A DNA stretch of 64,000 nt, taken from positions 3,286,001 through 3,350,000 of the forward strand of contig BSBN01000334.1 in the NCBI GenBank assembly GCA_027924645.1, in the 5' to 3' direction. Both the position numbers and the translations under genes were made by a program. Below the pieces are notes generated by a model, which ran no database searches, was not told the origin of the DNA, and saw only the letters and a list, made by a program, of their open reading frames with translations. The stretch is from Cunninghamia lanceolata. Its lineage: Eukaryota; Streptophyta; Pinopsida; Cupressales; Cupressaceae. Below, one piece after another: positions 47,754 through 58,491 of the stretch. The first letter of the stretch is position 1. Every line of letters begins with the position of its first letter.

Positions 47754-48938
47754 TGTTAGACTTAGGGCACATAACTGAGAGGGGGGGTGAATCAGTTGTG
47801 TAAAACTTTCTCCAATTACATACTTAAATCTTCTTAGTGATTAGCAGTAAAACATAATGCAATTAAATGAAGAGCAGAAACTCATCAACATATAAGACAC
47901 CAAGATTTTGACATGGAAAACCTGGTTAAGGGAAAAACCACGGGGTGATTAACCCAAGATTGTATTATCTGTTAGAAGAATATAAAAAACAAAATGGCAC
48001 ATGCCAATTAGGGCTCACTACCCGAGCACACTACTCACAAGAGGCTCACTGCCTACAAGAGACACACTATCTACAAAGAAATAAGTATCACCTACTTGAA
48101 CTGGAAAATAGCATCTTCACTATGCTTGAATCAGTTCCATTTAAGCCCAATACTTCTGCTCTGCCTTTCGCTCTCCTCCTTGCTACCACACTCTCCTCCA
48201 CATCAAGGCTACTTTGAAATGACTTCACAACCCCTTATTTATACAAGACATCAACTTAGGAATAATCATCTAACTCGGCAAACATATACAAGAACATCCG
48301 CAAGATGTGTAATACATCTGATTGGCCAGTCATAGGAAGAACATCTTCATCCGGTGGTTATTCTTCAAATGCAAATTCTAACTTTGATGCGGACCACCAA
48401 CATGAACTAGACATGATCCAAAAATCACCACAACCTTTCCTGAATCACCAAGAACAACCACACTTCATTTGCTTACTAGAATTCTTCTCTCCTTCATCCG
48501 AACTTCAAGAACCCAGTCTGTCATCACTGTCACAAAGGAATAGGCCCTTCCGGACCTTCAAACCATAACCAATCAAGTTGACACTTCACAAGGACATCTT
48601 AAACACTCCCTCTAATCCACAGAATGGGATAATACATTTCCAAATCTCATCAGACCTATCTGTGTCACTCTGTCACCTCTAAACACCTGTCGGAACTAGT
48701 TCTACTTGAGCGGCCATAACTTCTTCAGATATTCATGCAGACCTCTAAAAACTTGATTGGATCATCTCAAGACTCATATTTGAAAACCCTTTGAACCGCA
48801 ACCTCTGATCTACACCTTAGCTAGGATCTCCACTTCACTGTCTCCATTGCTCCTCTCTGTTCATCCAATCCTTCTCAGTAATGTAACATGAGTATGTTGA
48901 CATCAATGACAACACCGGTTAGACCCATACTTGCAACA
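47754..48938 (-). repeat. Element B 5' LTR
   Basis: On the plus strand it runs from TGTTAGACTTAGGG to CTTGCAACA, 1,185 bases. A minus-strand TATAAATA lies at 48236-48243, followed by AAGGGGTTG, a plausible promoter. AACTGA (47773-47778) and TCAGTT (47792-47797) flank a G-run near the terminus. Confidence 0.9.
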
Positions 48939-50360
48939 TCTATTATCTAAGATGATGATTGAACTCCTTTTTTTCTCTCCTCCAAGTTTCCACTTGTGTG
49001 CTCCTCTCATACAATTCTTCTAAACCAAATTGCAATGATTTCGAATGACTCTTCAGGGGATTTCTTCTTAGTCTGCAATTAATAGTTCTAGTGCATTAAT
49101 TTCATAATCGTTGTGAGATGTCACATCGTCATAACCTCCTTCCTTGGTGGGATTTTTGTAATGTTAGGGCGATCTAATAACTTCTTATGGTGCAAACATT
49201 TACAGATGGCTCTATCCCTGTGACTTTTCATTTTGTCTCCTTGATGTCACCTTTTATAAAAACATATATATGTCTATATCAACAGGACATTTCAAGGTCT
49301 ACCCGATATAGAAATGAGCACAGTAGCTATTGTCGGCCTGACGTACATTGTCATTGTGAGAACATCATTGTACTCTGATATTTCAAAAATCTCTGATATG
49401 AATATCGGCATGAGTATTGTCGACATGCTTATCAGCTTCTCTTTACAGGGTAGGTTAGTGGAATTGGCAAGACCTAGGTAATTAATACCGATATCACTTG
49501 CCTTTATAATCTGTCAGAAAGAGTCTTGTCGATGAGTGTGGCCACTACCATCATCGAAACAACATATGATATCGGGATGACTTCATTCAATATATCCAAT
49601 CCTAGTTATTTCCCTGATGCCTTTCTTTCTATCCTTCATCGGAATGATCATCATAACATGTCACTAAAATCCTTCATCATTGTGACTATAGACTCGACAA
49701 GACTTGTAAACTTTATTCTGATTTGTTCCCTTTTGCCAATGAGTTATGTCCTCCATATACATCGGTGTGACTTAGGCTGAAAAATGCCCTTTGGTCACTA
49801 AGACATCATAAGGTCAGAGACACTTTAATTTCTTTCCTTGATGTGTATTTCTTCATGATGAGTCACTAGCTCCACCCGTTCCATGGGTTTTTCAACAAGA
49901 GTCTTACCAAATTCTATCGTCGGTGTGATCTATACTGTCTAGGGAGTGTTATGCGTATTCTCTGATAATGTTTTCTCATCCCGATGGTCCTCACCTTCAA
50001 CTAACTCGGCGTGACTGGGAATTCTCTCTCTGATGAAGGGTCGTCAATGATACTCCTTTCATCAGAGATTTCTAAAACTTTCACTCCAACCATATCCTCA
50101 TGCCGATACACATCTAGCTTGTTTCAAATAGGACATGGATCAGTATAAAGAAAACACCAAGGTCTCACCGAAATTAAGGCACTAAGGCCCCTTATCATAC
50201 TATGGTTTGAGGGGTGAGACAATTATTTGCAGTGAAAATCATGTGATATTAATGGAATTTATCAGTTGCCATTATGCTTTTGGGCTTATGATTTTTTGAT
50301 TTGGTTTGACATGGGGTGGGTAGGAGTATAGGAAAATTTCAAAATTTTCCTATCCCAACA
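48939..50360 (-). repeat. Element D 3' LTR, part 3 (U3 start)
   Basis: This matches 61539-62962. It is the first part of the LTR on the minus strand, without a frame. It holds seven copies of TCGGNNTGA on the plus strand (49332, 49405, 49572, 49639, 49762, 49920, 50006) and TATAAAAG on the minus strand at 49251-49258. It ends in CCCAACA at 50360. Confidence 0.8.
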
Positions 50361-50474
50361 GTGGCTCTGTCTAGGATGTATACCCCTTGCAGGTATAACA
50401 GGAATTCAGATCTCTTGGGGGAGTGGACCATGTGTTTTATTTATTGGGGATGATAGCTTTACCCATTTTTAGGA

Positions 50475-50507
<33 letters not shown>

Positions 50508-50746
50508 GAGAGTGGGAGTTGGAATTGATAATGATGTAGAGTGGGGATGATCCTATATTACTATACATGGAACAAATTTTTTGTTATTATTTAGAGATTC
50601 ATAGGACTGTCCATGTACTGGCAGATCCTAATCTCTCTTGATTACCCTAAACTATTGTGCATGGAATTAGAGTACTTCAAGAATTATTTAAGAGTTGTCC
50701 ATGCACTGGAAGCACTTATTTCTCTTTGTGCATGATTTTGATATTT
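50361..50746 (-). other. Element D 3' untranslated region with (AT)14
   Basis: Between the integrase stop and the 3' LTR. A perfect (AT)14 run lies at 50475-50502. No convincing polypurine tract abuts the LTR. AAGGGG on the minus strand lies some 25 bases away. Confidence 0.6.
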
Positions 50747-51900
50747 TCATGAAAAGAAAGGTTTCAGAAACTATCCATGCACCAGCAGTTCTTGCTCTTC
50801 TCCAAACATATTTTGCAGATAGTAAGAATCATCTCCTCCTTTGTTAGTGACAATAAAAGGACCTAACCACAAGGCTTCAAACTTTCCATGCTTTCCTTTC
50901 TCTTGGCATCTGGCATTCCACATCAATACCAAGTCATTTATCTCAAATTTTCTGTCCTTGGCCTTTTTGTCAAAAAGGTATTTTACTTGTGATTGTAATT
51001 TTGATGTTCTTCTTTTGAGCCAATCTCCTTGCCTCATCAAGTTCTGCAAGATGTTCTAATATTTCCTCCATTGGTTTAGGAATGTTTAAATCCTCTTGAA
51101 GAACAAATTTGTAAACTGGTAGAAGATTTTCTAATGGCATCCTTGCTTGTGTTCCATACACCAGTTCAAAAGGAGATCTTCCAATCGCTCTCTTCACAGT
51201 AATCCTATCAGTGCACACAGCCATTCTCAACTTTGAATCCCATGCCTTTTTGTTTCCCTCCAACATTCTTTTTATAATTTTCAAAAGATTTTTGTTACTA
51301 GATTCTGCCTGCCCATTGGCTTGTGGTTGATAAGGGGCAGCATAAGACACAGTGATGCCATATATATTGCAAATTTTTTTGAACTCATTAGACCTAAAAC
51401 ACATTCTATTGTCTATATTCAACCTCACTCAGGTGTCAAATCTAAATATAATGTTTTCCATTAAAAAGTTGATCACCACCTTGCTTGTTTCTTGTTTAGT
51501 TGGGATTACTTCCATCCATTTTGTGAAGTAATCTATTGCCACTAAAATCCATTTGTGTCCTCCGCTTGACTTCTCTACAATTTCTCCTATGAAGTCAATA
51601 CCCCATTGATAGAATGGAGCTTCCACCTGCATAAGTTTCAAGGGTAGTGCTCCCTGATATTTTAATTTTCCTAAAAATTTATGGCATGCTTCACATTTTC
51701 TCGTATAGCAATATGAATCATTGAAAATTCTAGGCCAATAGTATCCAACCCTCAGGATTTTGTGGGCTATAGTTTTTGTTGAGAAGTGCCCTCCACATAC
51801 TCCTCCATGTAATTCTTTCATGACATGTTTTGACTGATGTTCATCTAGGCATAGTAGCAGAATACCATCCCTATTCTTCCAATAAAGGTCTCCATCGATG
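50747..51900 (-). pseudogene. Element D integrase
   Basis: Zinc-binding region: LHGGVCGGHFSTKTIAHKIL, then RKCEACHKF. Core: WGIDFIGEIVEKSSGGHKW, LNIDNRMCF and QAESSNKNLL, so D, D and E are retained. The usual TDNG reads IDNR. C-terminal part: INDLVLMWNARCQEKGKHGK and LWLGPFIVTNKGG. A frameshift near 51017 separates the core from the C-terminal part. TAG at 50773-50771 replaces a codon seven codons before the natural end (TGA at 50749-50747). No chromodomain. It lies in the same frame as RT upstream. Confidence 0.8.
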
Positions 51901-52530
51901 AATACATACTTTGAAGCCTATAACTTAAGTTTCCTTTTCTTGTTATCATCATATCCTTCAGGAAATTTCATATGTTTCAGATAATATATGATGTTAGTAT
52001 ACCATGGAGTATGCTCAATCCTAGAACTCATGTTATTAACACCATCAGTATTACATATCTAAGAAGCCTCAAGATTGTTTTCGGCCATTAGTCTATCAAG
52101 ACCCTGTCCTCTCACTAGTTTGGTGATTTGGATTTCAATATTAAACTCCTAAATTTTATTAATCCACCTGTACCTCCTACCCGTGACCTCAGTTTGGACT
52201 AATACATCTTTTACTGTAGTATTAGGCACATATGCTATTATTTCAGCTCCCATCAAGTATGGTCTAAAAGCTTTGACTACTTTCACCAATGCATATGCCT
52301 GTTTCTCAACTATATCATATTTTAATTTTGCATTGTGAAGAGATTTACTAAAAAATGAAATGGGTTGTTCATATCCCTCATCATTTTTCTGTAAGATTAC
52401 TACTACAACTATATGATATGAAGCAAATGAGAATAGCTGGGATGGATTATTGAAATCAGGAGATACCAAAACTGGGGCTTCCTTGATTGCCTTCTTAATG
52501 GCAGAAAATGTCTCTAATGTTTCTGCTGTC
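51901..52530 (-). pseudogene. Element D degenerate Ty3 RNase H
   Basis: PVLVSPDFNNPSQLFSFASYH, then ISFFSKSLHNAKLKYDIVEKQ, VVKAFRPYLMGAEIIAYVPN (52469-52149), then a linker to about 51901. Where active enzymes have TDAS and TDH, this reads FSFASYH and YVPN, so two catalytic aspartates are missing while VEK keeps the glutamate. This is the same pattern as in element C. Stops lie near 52532, 52149 and 52059. Confidence 0.7.
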
Positions 52531-53640
52531 TAGTTCACTTTTGGATTCCTTTTTAACATTCTTGATGTGGGGCTATCAATTTCTGCAAAATTTGATATGA
52601 ATCTCCTAACAAAGTTGATTTGGCCAAAGAATGACTATATAGCTCTTACATCCTTAGGAATGGGAACTTGCTCAATGGCTCTTACTCTTTCAGGATCCAT
52701 TCTTACTCCATCTTTTGAGACTATGTGACCAAGCAACTTGTCCTCTATTACTGCAAAATGGCATTTCTTAGGATTCAACGAAATTCCATATTCTAAGGCT
52801 TTGATAAAAAATTTCTCTAAATGTGTACAATGATCTTCATCCTTTTTGAAATATGCTATCATGTCATCCTGATATACTACCATAACTTTAATAATCAGCT
52901 CTGCAAAGGCCACATCCATCACCCTTTGGAATGTTGCTCCAGCATTTGTGAGTCCAAATGGCATTGTTAGATACACATATGTTCCCCACGGTGGTGTGAA
53001 TGTAGTCTTATATTATTCTGATTCTTTGACTTTCACTTGATTATACCCTGAGAAACTGTCCATCATTGACAATAGTTCACACCCTGTAACTTTTTGCAGT
53101 ACTGCTTCCATATTAGGAAGGGGATAGTTGTCCTTAAGAGAAGATTTATTTAGATTATGGAAGTCCACACATAATCTAATATCACCATTTTTCTTTCTGA
53201 CAGGTACCAAATTAGAAACCCAAGAATAATGTCTAATGGGTTTGATAATGGCTCCATCTCTTAATTTTGTGAGTTCTTCAAGCATTTTAGGGACCAGTGT
53301 AGGATAAATAGGTCTTTGCTTTTGCCTAAATGGTTTGGCATCCAGTTTTAATGGTATTTCATGTTGAAAAAGATCCTCCCTATATGCTTTCAAGTCATCA
53401 TATGACCATGCAAATACATGTCTATACTTTCTAAATAAATTGATGAGCATGCTCCTGATTTTGGGACTGAGCTTCTTTCCAATGTATACATTCTTTCGGG
53501 CTGTGTGCGTTCCCAAATTACCCTCTTCAAGGTTGTTATGTACTATGGGTGTGTCTTTCATTTTAAATCTGTCACATCCATCAAACACCTTTTCCAAGTC
53601 TATGAGTCCCTTAGGTATTTTGTTTGTTTTTAGCTGAACT
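52531..53640 (-). pseudogene. Element D reverse transcriptase
   Basis: KIPKGLIDLEKVFD is the linker. RT follows: FQHEIPLKLDAKPFRQKQRP, WVSNLVPVRKKNGDIRLCVD, DNYPLPNMEAVLQKV, SMMDSFSGYNQVKV, YLTMPFGLTNAGATFQRVM, VVYQDDMIAYFK and KLLGHIVSKDGVRMDPERV. The active-site acids are present (D in SMMDS, and YQDD at about 52880). Only a few stops break it (53013, 52635 and 52533 among them), with no frameshift. It has the standard Ty3 order after the archaeal-type RNase H. Confidence 0.85.
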
Positions 53641-53839
53641 ATCTCTTGACCAAAGAGAATTTCTTTTCCATCATGTTCTTCCACAAACGCATTAAAATCA
53701 ATCTCTTGGTTTTCATAGTGATCAACACAATGCAAGAATTTGATTATATCAGTATCATTTTTGAACACTTGCCAGTTATGGACATTATTTAGGATAGTGG
53801 GTTTGGTTTTAAATTCAATTTCTGTAATACCCCCCAATG

Positions 53840-54359
53840 TGATATCATCTCTTTTTAATGCAATATTCGCTAGAAAATCTGCCATAATATTTTTTTATCT
53901 ATCAACCCAATTGATTGAGAAGGGATGAAACAACTCAACATCATCCCAGACAACATTTCTATATTGCTTCAACCTCTTGTTTTTGGATAAGTATTTCCCT
54001 CTTACATGGGAAGTAACTAATTCTGAATCACCGTATAAAGCCAACTTTCTTATCTTATGCTTGGTGGCTATATTCAAACCAATGAGCAAAGCCTCATATT
54101 CTGCTACATTGTTTGTACATTCAAATGTCAATAAGAACGAGTATTTGAAAGTTTTACCTATTGGTGAAATAAATAATACTTCTGCCCCATTTCCCATTTT
54201 GCTACATGCACCATCAAAATACATCTTCCACACATCATTCTCCTGTTTCTTAGATTCTATATGTATTGGATCAGTATTCTGTAATTCTGGCTGACTTGTT
54301 CCAACCTTGAAAGTTCCCAAATCTGTATCACAAAATAGATTTATTTGATTTTGATCCAA
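53840..54359 (-). pseudogene. Element D archaeal-type RNase H, upstream of RT
   Basis: It reads WKMYFDGACSKMGNGAEVLF, NNVAEYEALLIGLNIA, ALYGDSELVTSHVRGKY and, after a stop at 53895, IMADFLANIALKRDD. The D, E, D, D set (FDGA, AEYEA, GDSE, ADFL) is complete. It sits between protease and RT, as in element C. The 41 residues before it are unassigned. Apart from the one stop near its end it is open for 155 codons. It would supply the RNase H activity that the domain after RT has lost. Confidence 0.8.
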
Positions 54360-54386
54360 GCATTCTATGATGTTTTCATATCTTGG

Positions 54387-54959
54387 CTATCTACATAGCT
54401 TGATCTCTTTGCCTCCCACCGTTATTGTGGCATATGATAAGTCTAATTGGACATTCCCTCCTGCCATTGCAGCCCATTGTCTTGATAAGAGCATTCCATA
54501 ATATGGTGGAATATCAACCACAATGATATCAATATTATAGGTTACTTCAGGGTATGAAGCTAGTTTTATTTCCACATCCCTCATAATGCCCATGACTGGG
54601 ATAGACCTATTGTCCATCGCATAACACTTACCAAATGTAGTGTCAACCCACATTCCTAGTTCTTTCATGACTACTATTGGCATGATATTCATGGCCGCAC
54701 CTGAATCAATTATGTAGTTCCTTACTAACCTATTTTTTATTAATAAGGTAGTGTAGAAAGGGTCCACTTGTGAGGGCTTCTTTCTTAAGGTGTCACCCAG
54801 ATATACTTCAGGAATTTGGAATGTTTCTTGGTGAACATTGTTTGTTCTATTCTCTGACTCTTTATATTTTTGATTTGGTATATCTAAAATTAGTTTAACC
54901 ATTTTATTTCTGTATTTATCTACCTTCATCATTTCCAAAAGTGGTACTGATATCTTCAC
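54387..54959 (-). pseudogene. Element D protease
   Basis: VRNYIIDSGAAMNIMPIVVM (residues about 79-98) holds the D-S-G active site of a retropepsin-like aspartic protease. IIVVDIPPYYGMLLSRQW is the downstream Ty3 segment. It is open for 190 codons and ends with a stop at 54387, nine codons before the next open stretch, which is in the same frame. It cleaves Gag-Pol in particles. Confidence 0.8.
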
Positions 54960-57203
54960 CTAAGATATTGCATGAGCAATGTCAAATGAATGGGCCATGG
55001 TCTGATCATTCCTTTCTGTCTTTATATGTTCTTTGTCTCAATTTTGTGATTTATCTTTCATTTTATTTTTATCAATTTTTTCTGGTTCTCTGAATGAGGA
55101 TTTCATGTTATTCATTTTGAAATTTTGATCTTTTATAAAGATACTCCCAGGTGTTCCCTGTTCTGAATCCACTATCCTGTTCCTTAGATTATAGGCATTT
55201 TTAGCTTGGGCTACTACAACTATTATAAGAACTTCTCTTTCCTTTTTAGTGGGCTTTCTCCACTAATCATATGGTGAATTGTTATGATAATAAGTAGGTC
55301 CCTCATAGTTGTCCTCATGATCTAAGAATACTTCTTGTTTTCCCATGTTGATATGATGTTTCTAGTTCCCCACATCATATTCATATCCCTCTTCCTCTGT
55401 AGAAGAATAGTCTTCATTCAACAAATATGGTGTGTCTTGAATCATGTTTATTGTGTGATTATCTCTGTTATAATTGTATAATGTTTCTTCTTGTTGTACT
55501 ACTTTAGTGACCACACAGTATTCAGGTGAGTGTGGTAAATTGTACACCAAACACCAAGGTTTATCTTCTACCATATGTTCCCCATTTCTCTTTAGAGGGT
55601 CAAGAGTATCTTTGCCATAATGTTCTTTTCTATTGCTTTCAATAGGTCTCCCATCCTTCCAATTTGTATTATATGGCATATCATGCAATCTAGGTCTTTC
55701 ATGTCTATGCTGACCTTCTTGCTTATTCTACTAAATGTTTGGGCTTTGAGGAGTTCTAGGATTATCTCTTTTGCTAACCATACCTGCAGCTTTTCTATTG
55801 TTCTTAATAGTTAACGCTACTTTATGTGCTTCAGCTAGGGTCATAGGGCACCGATTTCTAAGTTCATACCCTATCTTAGGATCAAATGCTTTCAGATAGA
55901 TACTCAATGCTGCTGGATCAGTCAATTTAGAACCGTGTGATATTTTGTTGTGTAACTTGGAAAATCTGAGATTGAAATCATCTACTGACTCATTTTGGTA
56001 TTTTTGGATGCTTATCAATTAGTGCAATGCAAACTTAGGGGCATACTGATTGCCATACTGCTCCTTAAATTGACTATGGAAATATGTTAGGGAACTGATT
56101 GAAGCATCTGGTAAGCTATTGAACCAGTCTCTCCCATCTTCAATCAGAGACATCATGAATAACTGCATTTTAACATCTTCATAATCCATTCTAATATCCT
56201 GTACAAAGTTATTGAAGTTTCTGATGTGATCCTCAGCTGATACTACACTGTTTCCAGTGAACTTGGGAACTATATTTCTCTAATTACTATCAATAGGGTA
56301 CGGATACAATTGATATCCAGTCAGATCAAATTACCCAGATATGCTTGTGAGGTTTTGAGGTGGAATATTCATGGGTGGTGGGTTAGGGTAGTAATTATAT
56401 CTGCCTGGAGGTTGATGATAAGCATATTACTATTGTAGATTTATGTGGGGGTTCATATGAGGATTTTGTGGTCTACAATACTACTAGCCAGGGGATGGGT
56501 ATGGATTAGCCATATGTTGAGAGGTGTTATGTATGAGAGGTGGTCTAGGATTATTTGGGAGGGTATTTTGATGACTTCCGGATGCTTGTGGATTGGAAAC
56601 ACTGCTTGTATTTTGGTGCAAGTTTTGTTGTGGGTTCCTCAAAATATTTCCTCTATGTGGAGGTATATATTTTGGGGCAGCTATTTTAGTCCTATTCCTT
56701 ATCTGCTGAATTTCCTGTTTTAACAACATCTCAGTTTCCTCTATCTTGATCATTTCAAGTTCTTCCTGGAGCTTAAGCACACTCTACTATACTTCATTTA
56801 TATTTCTTATACTCTTTGGACTTTTATTCACCTCTTGATTTGTGAATCCATATTTTACCCCCTCTTCTTACTGTAAGGACATTTTATAATCATATTTAGC
56901 TTGCCTTTGATCAATTTCCTTCATGACCCGTGCTTCACACTCAAGCTATTCTTGGGGATCAGGTCTATATTTTGCCAATATATCATCAGTTACTCCATTG
57001 ATTTGAGACAAATTCTCATTTAATTCATGCAAAGGGGTAAAACTATTATGAGTTATGATAGTTTGTTTTGTATTATCTTCTTGAGCCTCCTGATTATTAT
57101 TCTGATGAAAATAATTTGATGCTCCATTTTTCTTGGGAATGGTTCTAATTGGTGGAGATGATTGTAACTTTTTCCCTTCCATCTTGGATCTTCTACCATC
57201 CAT
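54960..57203 (-). pseudogene. Element D gag
   Basis: It starts at ATG 57203 (MDGRRSKMEGKKLQSS), about 170 bases after the primer site, and stays in one frame to the protease. An N-terminal coiled coil (KLQEELEMIKIEETEMLLKQ, about 56780-56720) is followed by a proline- and asparagine-rich segment. The capsid domain follows (HIRNFNNFVQDIRMDYEDVK, MSLIEDGRDWFNSLPDASI, ISIQKYQNESVDDFNLRFSK, about 56250-55930). A Cys/His motif, WCLVYNLPHSPEYC (about 55555-55510), is a worn version of the C-x2-H-x3-H-x4-C repeats of element C. About a dozen stops, no frameshift. Confidence 0.8.
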
Positions 57204-57228
57204 TTGTTACTAACATTGTATTATAACA

Positions 57229-57246
57229 GGTTCTAGAGTCGCCACC
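57229..57246 (-). other. Second primer-site-like motif in the D leader
   Basis: GGTGGCGACTCTAGAACC on the minus strand repeats the start (TGGYGACTCT) and the end (GAACC) of the primer site, about 150 bases further in and just before gag. Confidence 0.5.
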
Positions 57247-57375
57247 TATTTTTGTAAATAGGAAAAAGGTTATAATTTATCTTTCTGGATTCTTCTTGCT
57301 AATAGAGTTACCAATTTGTATTCTTGAAATTTCTGACTCTATAAAAGAATGGTTTCTTACTAAGGTCCTTTATTT

Positions 57376-57397
57376 GGTTCCCCAGCAGAGTCACCAA
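57376..57397 (-). other. Element D primer-binding site
   Basis: The minus strand reads TTGGTGACTCTGCTGGGGAA from 57397, two bases after the LTR end. It fits a tRNA 3' end finishing in CCA. The same wording is widespread next to Tat/Ogre-type LTRs. The tRNA is not identified here. Confidence 0.75.
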
Positions 57398-58398
57398 TTT
57401 GTTAGGTTTAAAAAATGCAAGTTGCAAATCCTAAGAAGATGCCAGACTCTATGATCGGATTGGAAACATTTTTGAACTAACATGACGGAGTTAACCTATA
57501 GGGTTGATGACTCCATGCACTTTAGGCACTGCTATACCTAGGTGGGTGGACCTTTAAAGTTGATGTAGATTAGATGAGTGTAAGTGCTTTGGCTAAGTTA
57601 ATGGATCTACCCACAATGGAAAATGGTGTGGAATAGACGAAAGCTTGCTAACTAGTTCTATATCTAATATCTAAAAAAAATTGGTATAAATTGTATAAGC
57701 AATATCAAGGTAAATTTTATAACTATGCTCAACTAATGAATGGGTTTAGGATAAAAGTAAATGATGAATCAAGATAAGACCAGTGCCTTGTTGGGTAAAT
57801 CTGAGACTAGTGGCTTATATTGGGTGATAACTCTAATTGTTTGGCACAATACTTTGGTTTACAACGTGTATAAATGTGCAGGGAGATGATTGACAAATTC
57901 TTCTTAATATCCAACTGACACAATCAAGTTTCTTGTTATTTACCAAGAGGAAATTTAATCCTTTCTTGAAGGAACCAATTGAATGAAATATATAAGAACA
58001 ATAGATAATATCAACTTGGAGATAGAATGACAATCCTAATTATATGGTTCTTCTTAGTGATCCAAATCAACACTTCTAGATTACTGTGATTGACCAGAAT
58101 GATTTTGATTCCTTTTAAGGAAACCAATTAATCAAATCACACAAATACAACAAATGTGCATTGACAAATTAAATATATAATTGATATATCAATTTGTATA
58201 ATAAGGAAATATAGAACTGGAAACAACCAAATAACTAAATAATTTCAACAAACAATTGAGTCCCAGTATAAAACCACAGAATCTGAGATCTTCTATTAAC
58301 TTCTTTAATATAATACTTGTAACATGGTCTTTTAAAATATTACAAACTTCTTATATTATCTCCTACTATTGATGATCATCGATCACCATATGCTCAAA

Positions 58399-58405
58399 TT
58401 ATATA
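58399..58405 (-). promoter_or_regulatory. TATA box downstream of the D LTR frame
   Basis: CTATATAAT on the minus strand, about 90 bases after the frame ends and 1.0 kb before the LTR end. The position matches TATAAAAG at 38262 in element C. It would place the frame in U3. Confidence 0.45.
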
Positions 58406-58491
58406 GAAATACTTATGAAGAGACATAACTCTTCAAAAATGTCTTTTGGGAATTAAAATGATTAACACAACAACAAACAAAGATAATAACT

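Larger units (their letters stand above)
42082..48938 (-). mobile_element. Element B: Ty1/copia retrotransposon
   Basis: It has LTRs at 42082-43268 and 47754-48938 and a target duplication CCTAT/TCTAT, inserted in the D 3' LTR (the uninterrupted site is at about 61538-61543). On the minus strand the order is primer site, gag, protease, integrase, reverse transcriptase, RNase H, polypurine tract. That is the copia order, with integrase before RT. The full length is 6.86 kb. The LTRs differ by several bases per hundred. The tRNA-Met primer and the domain wording resemble Tork/TNT1-like copia elements, but the lineage is an inference. Confidence 0.9.

Noticed and set aside
50475..50502. The (AT)14 run as a functional element
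   Set aside because: A common simple repeat in AT-rich plant DNA. Recorded only as a microsatellite within the D 3' untranslated region.
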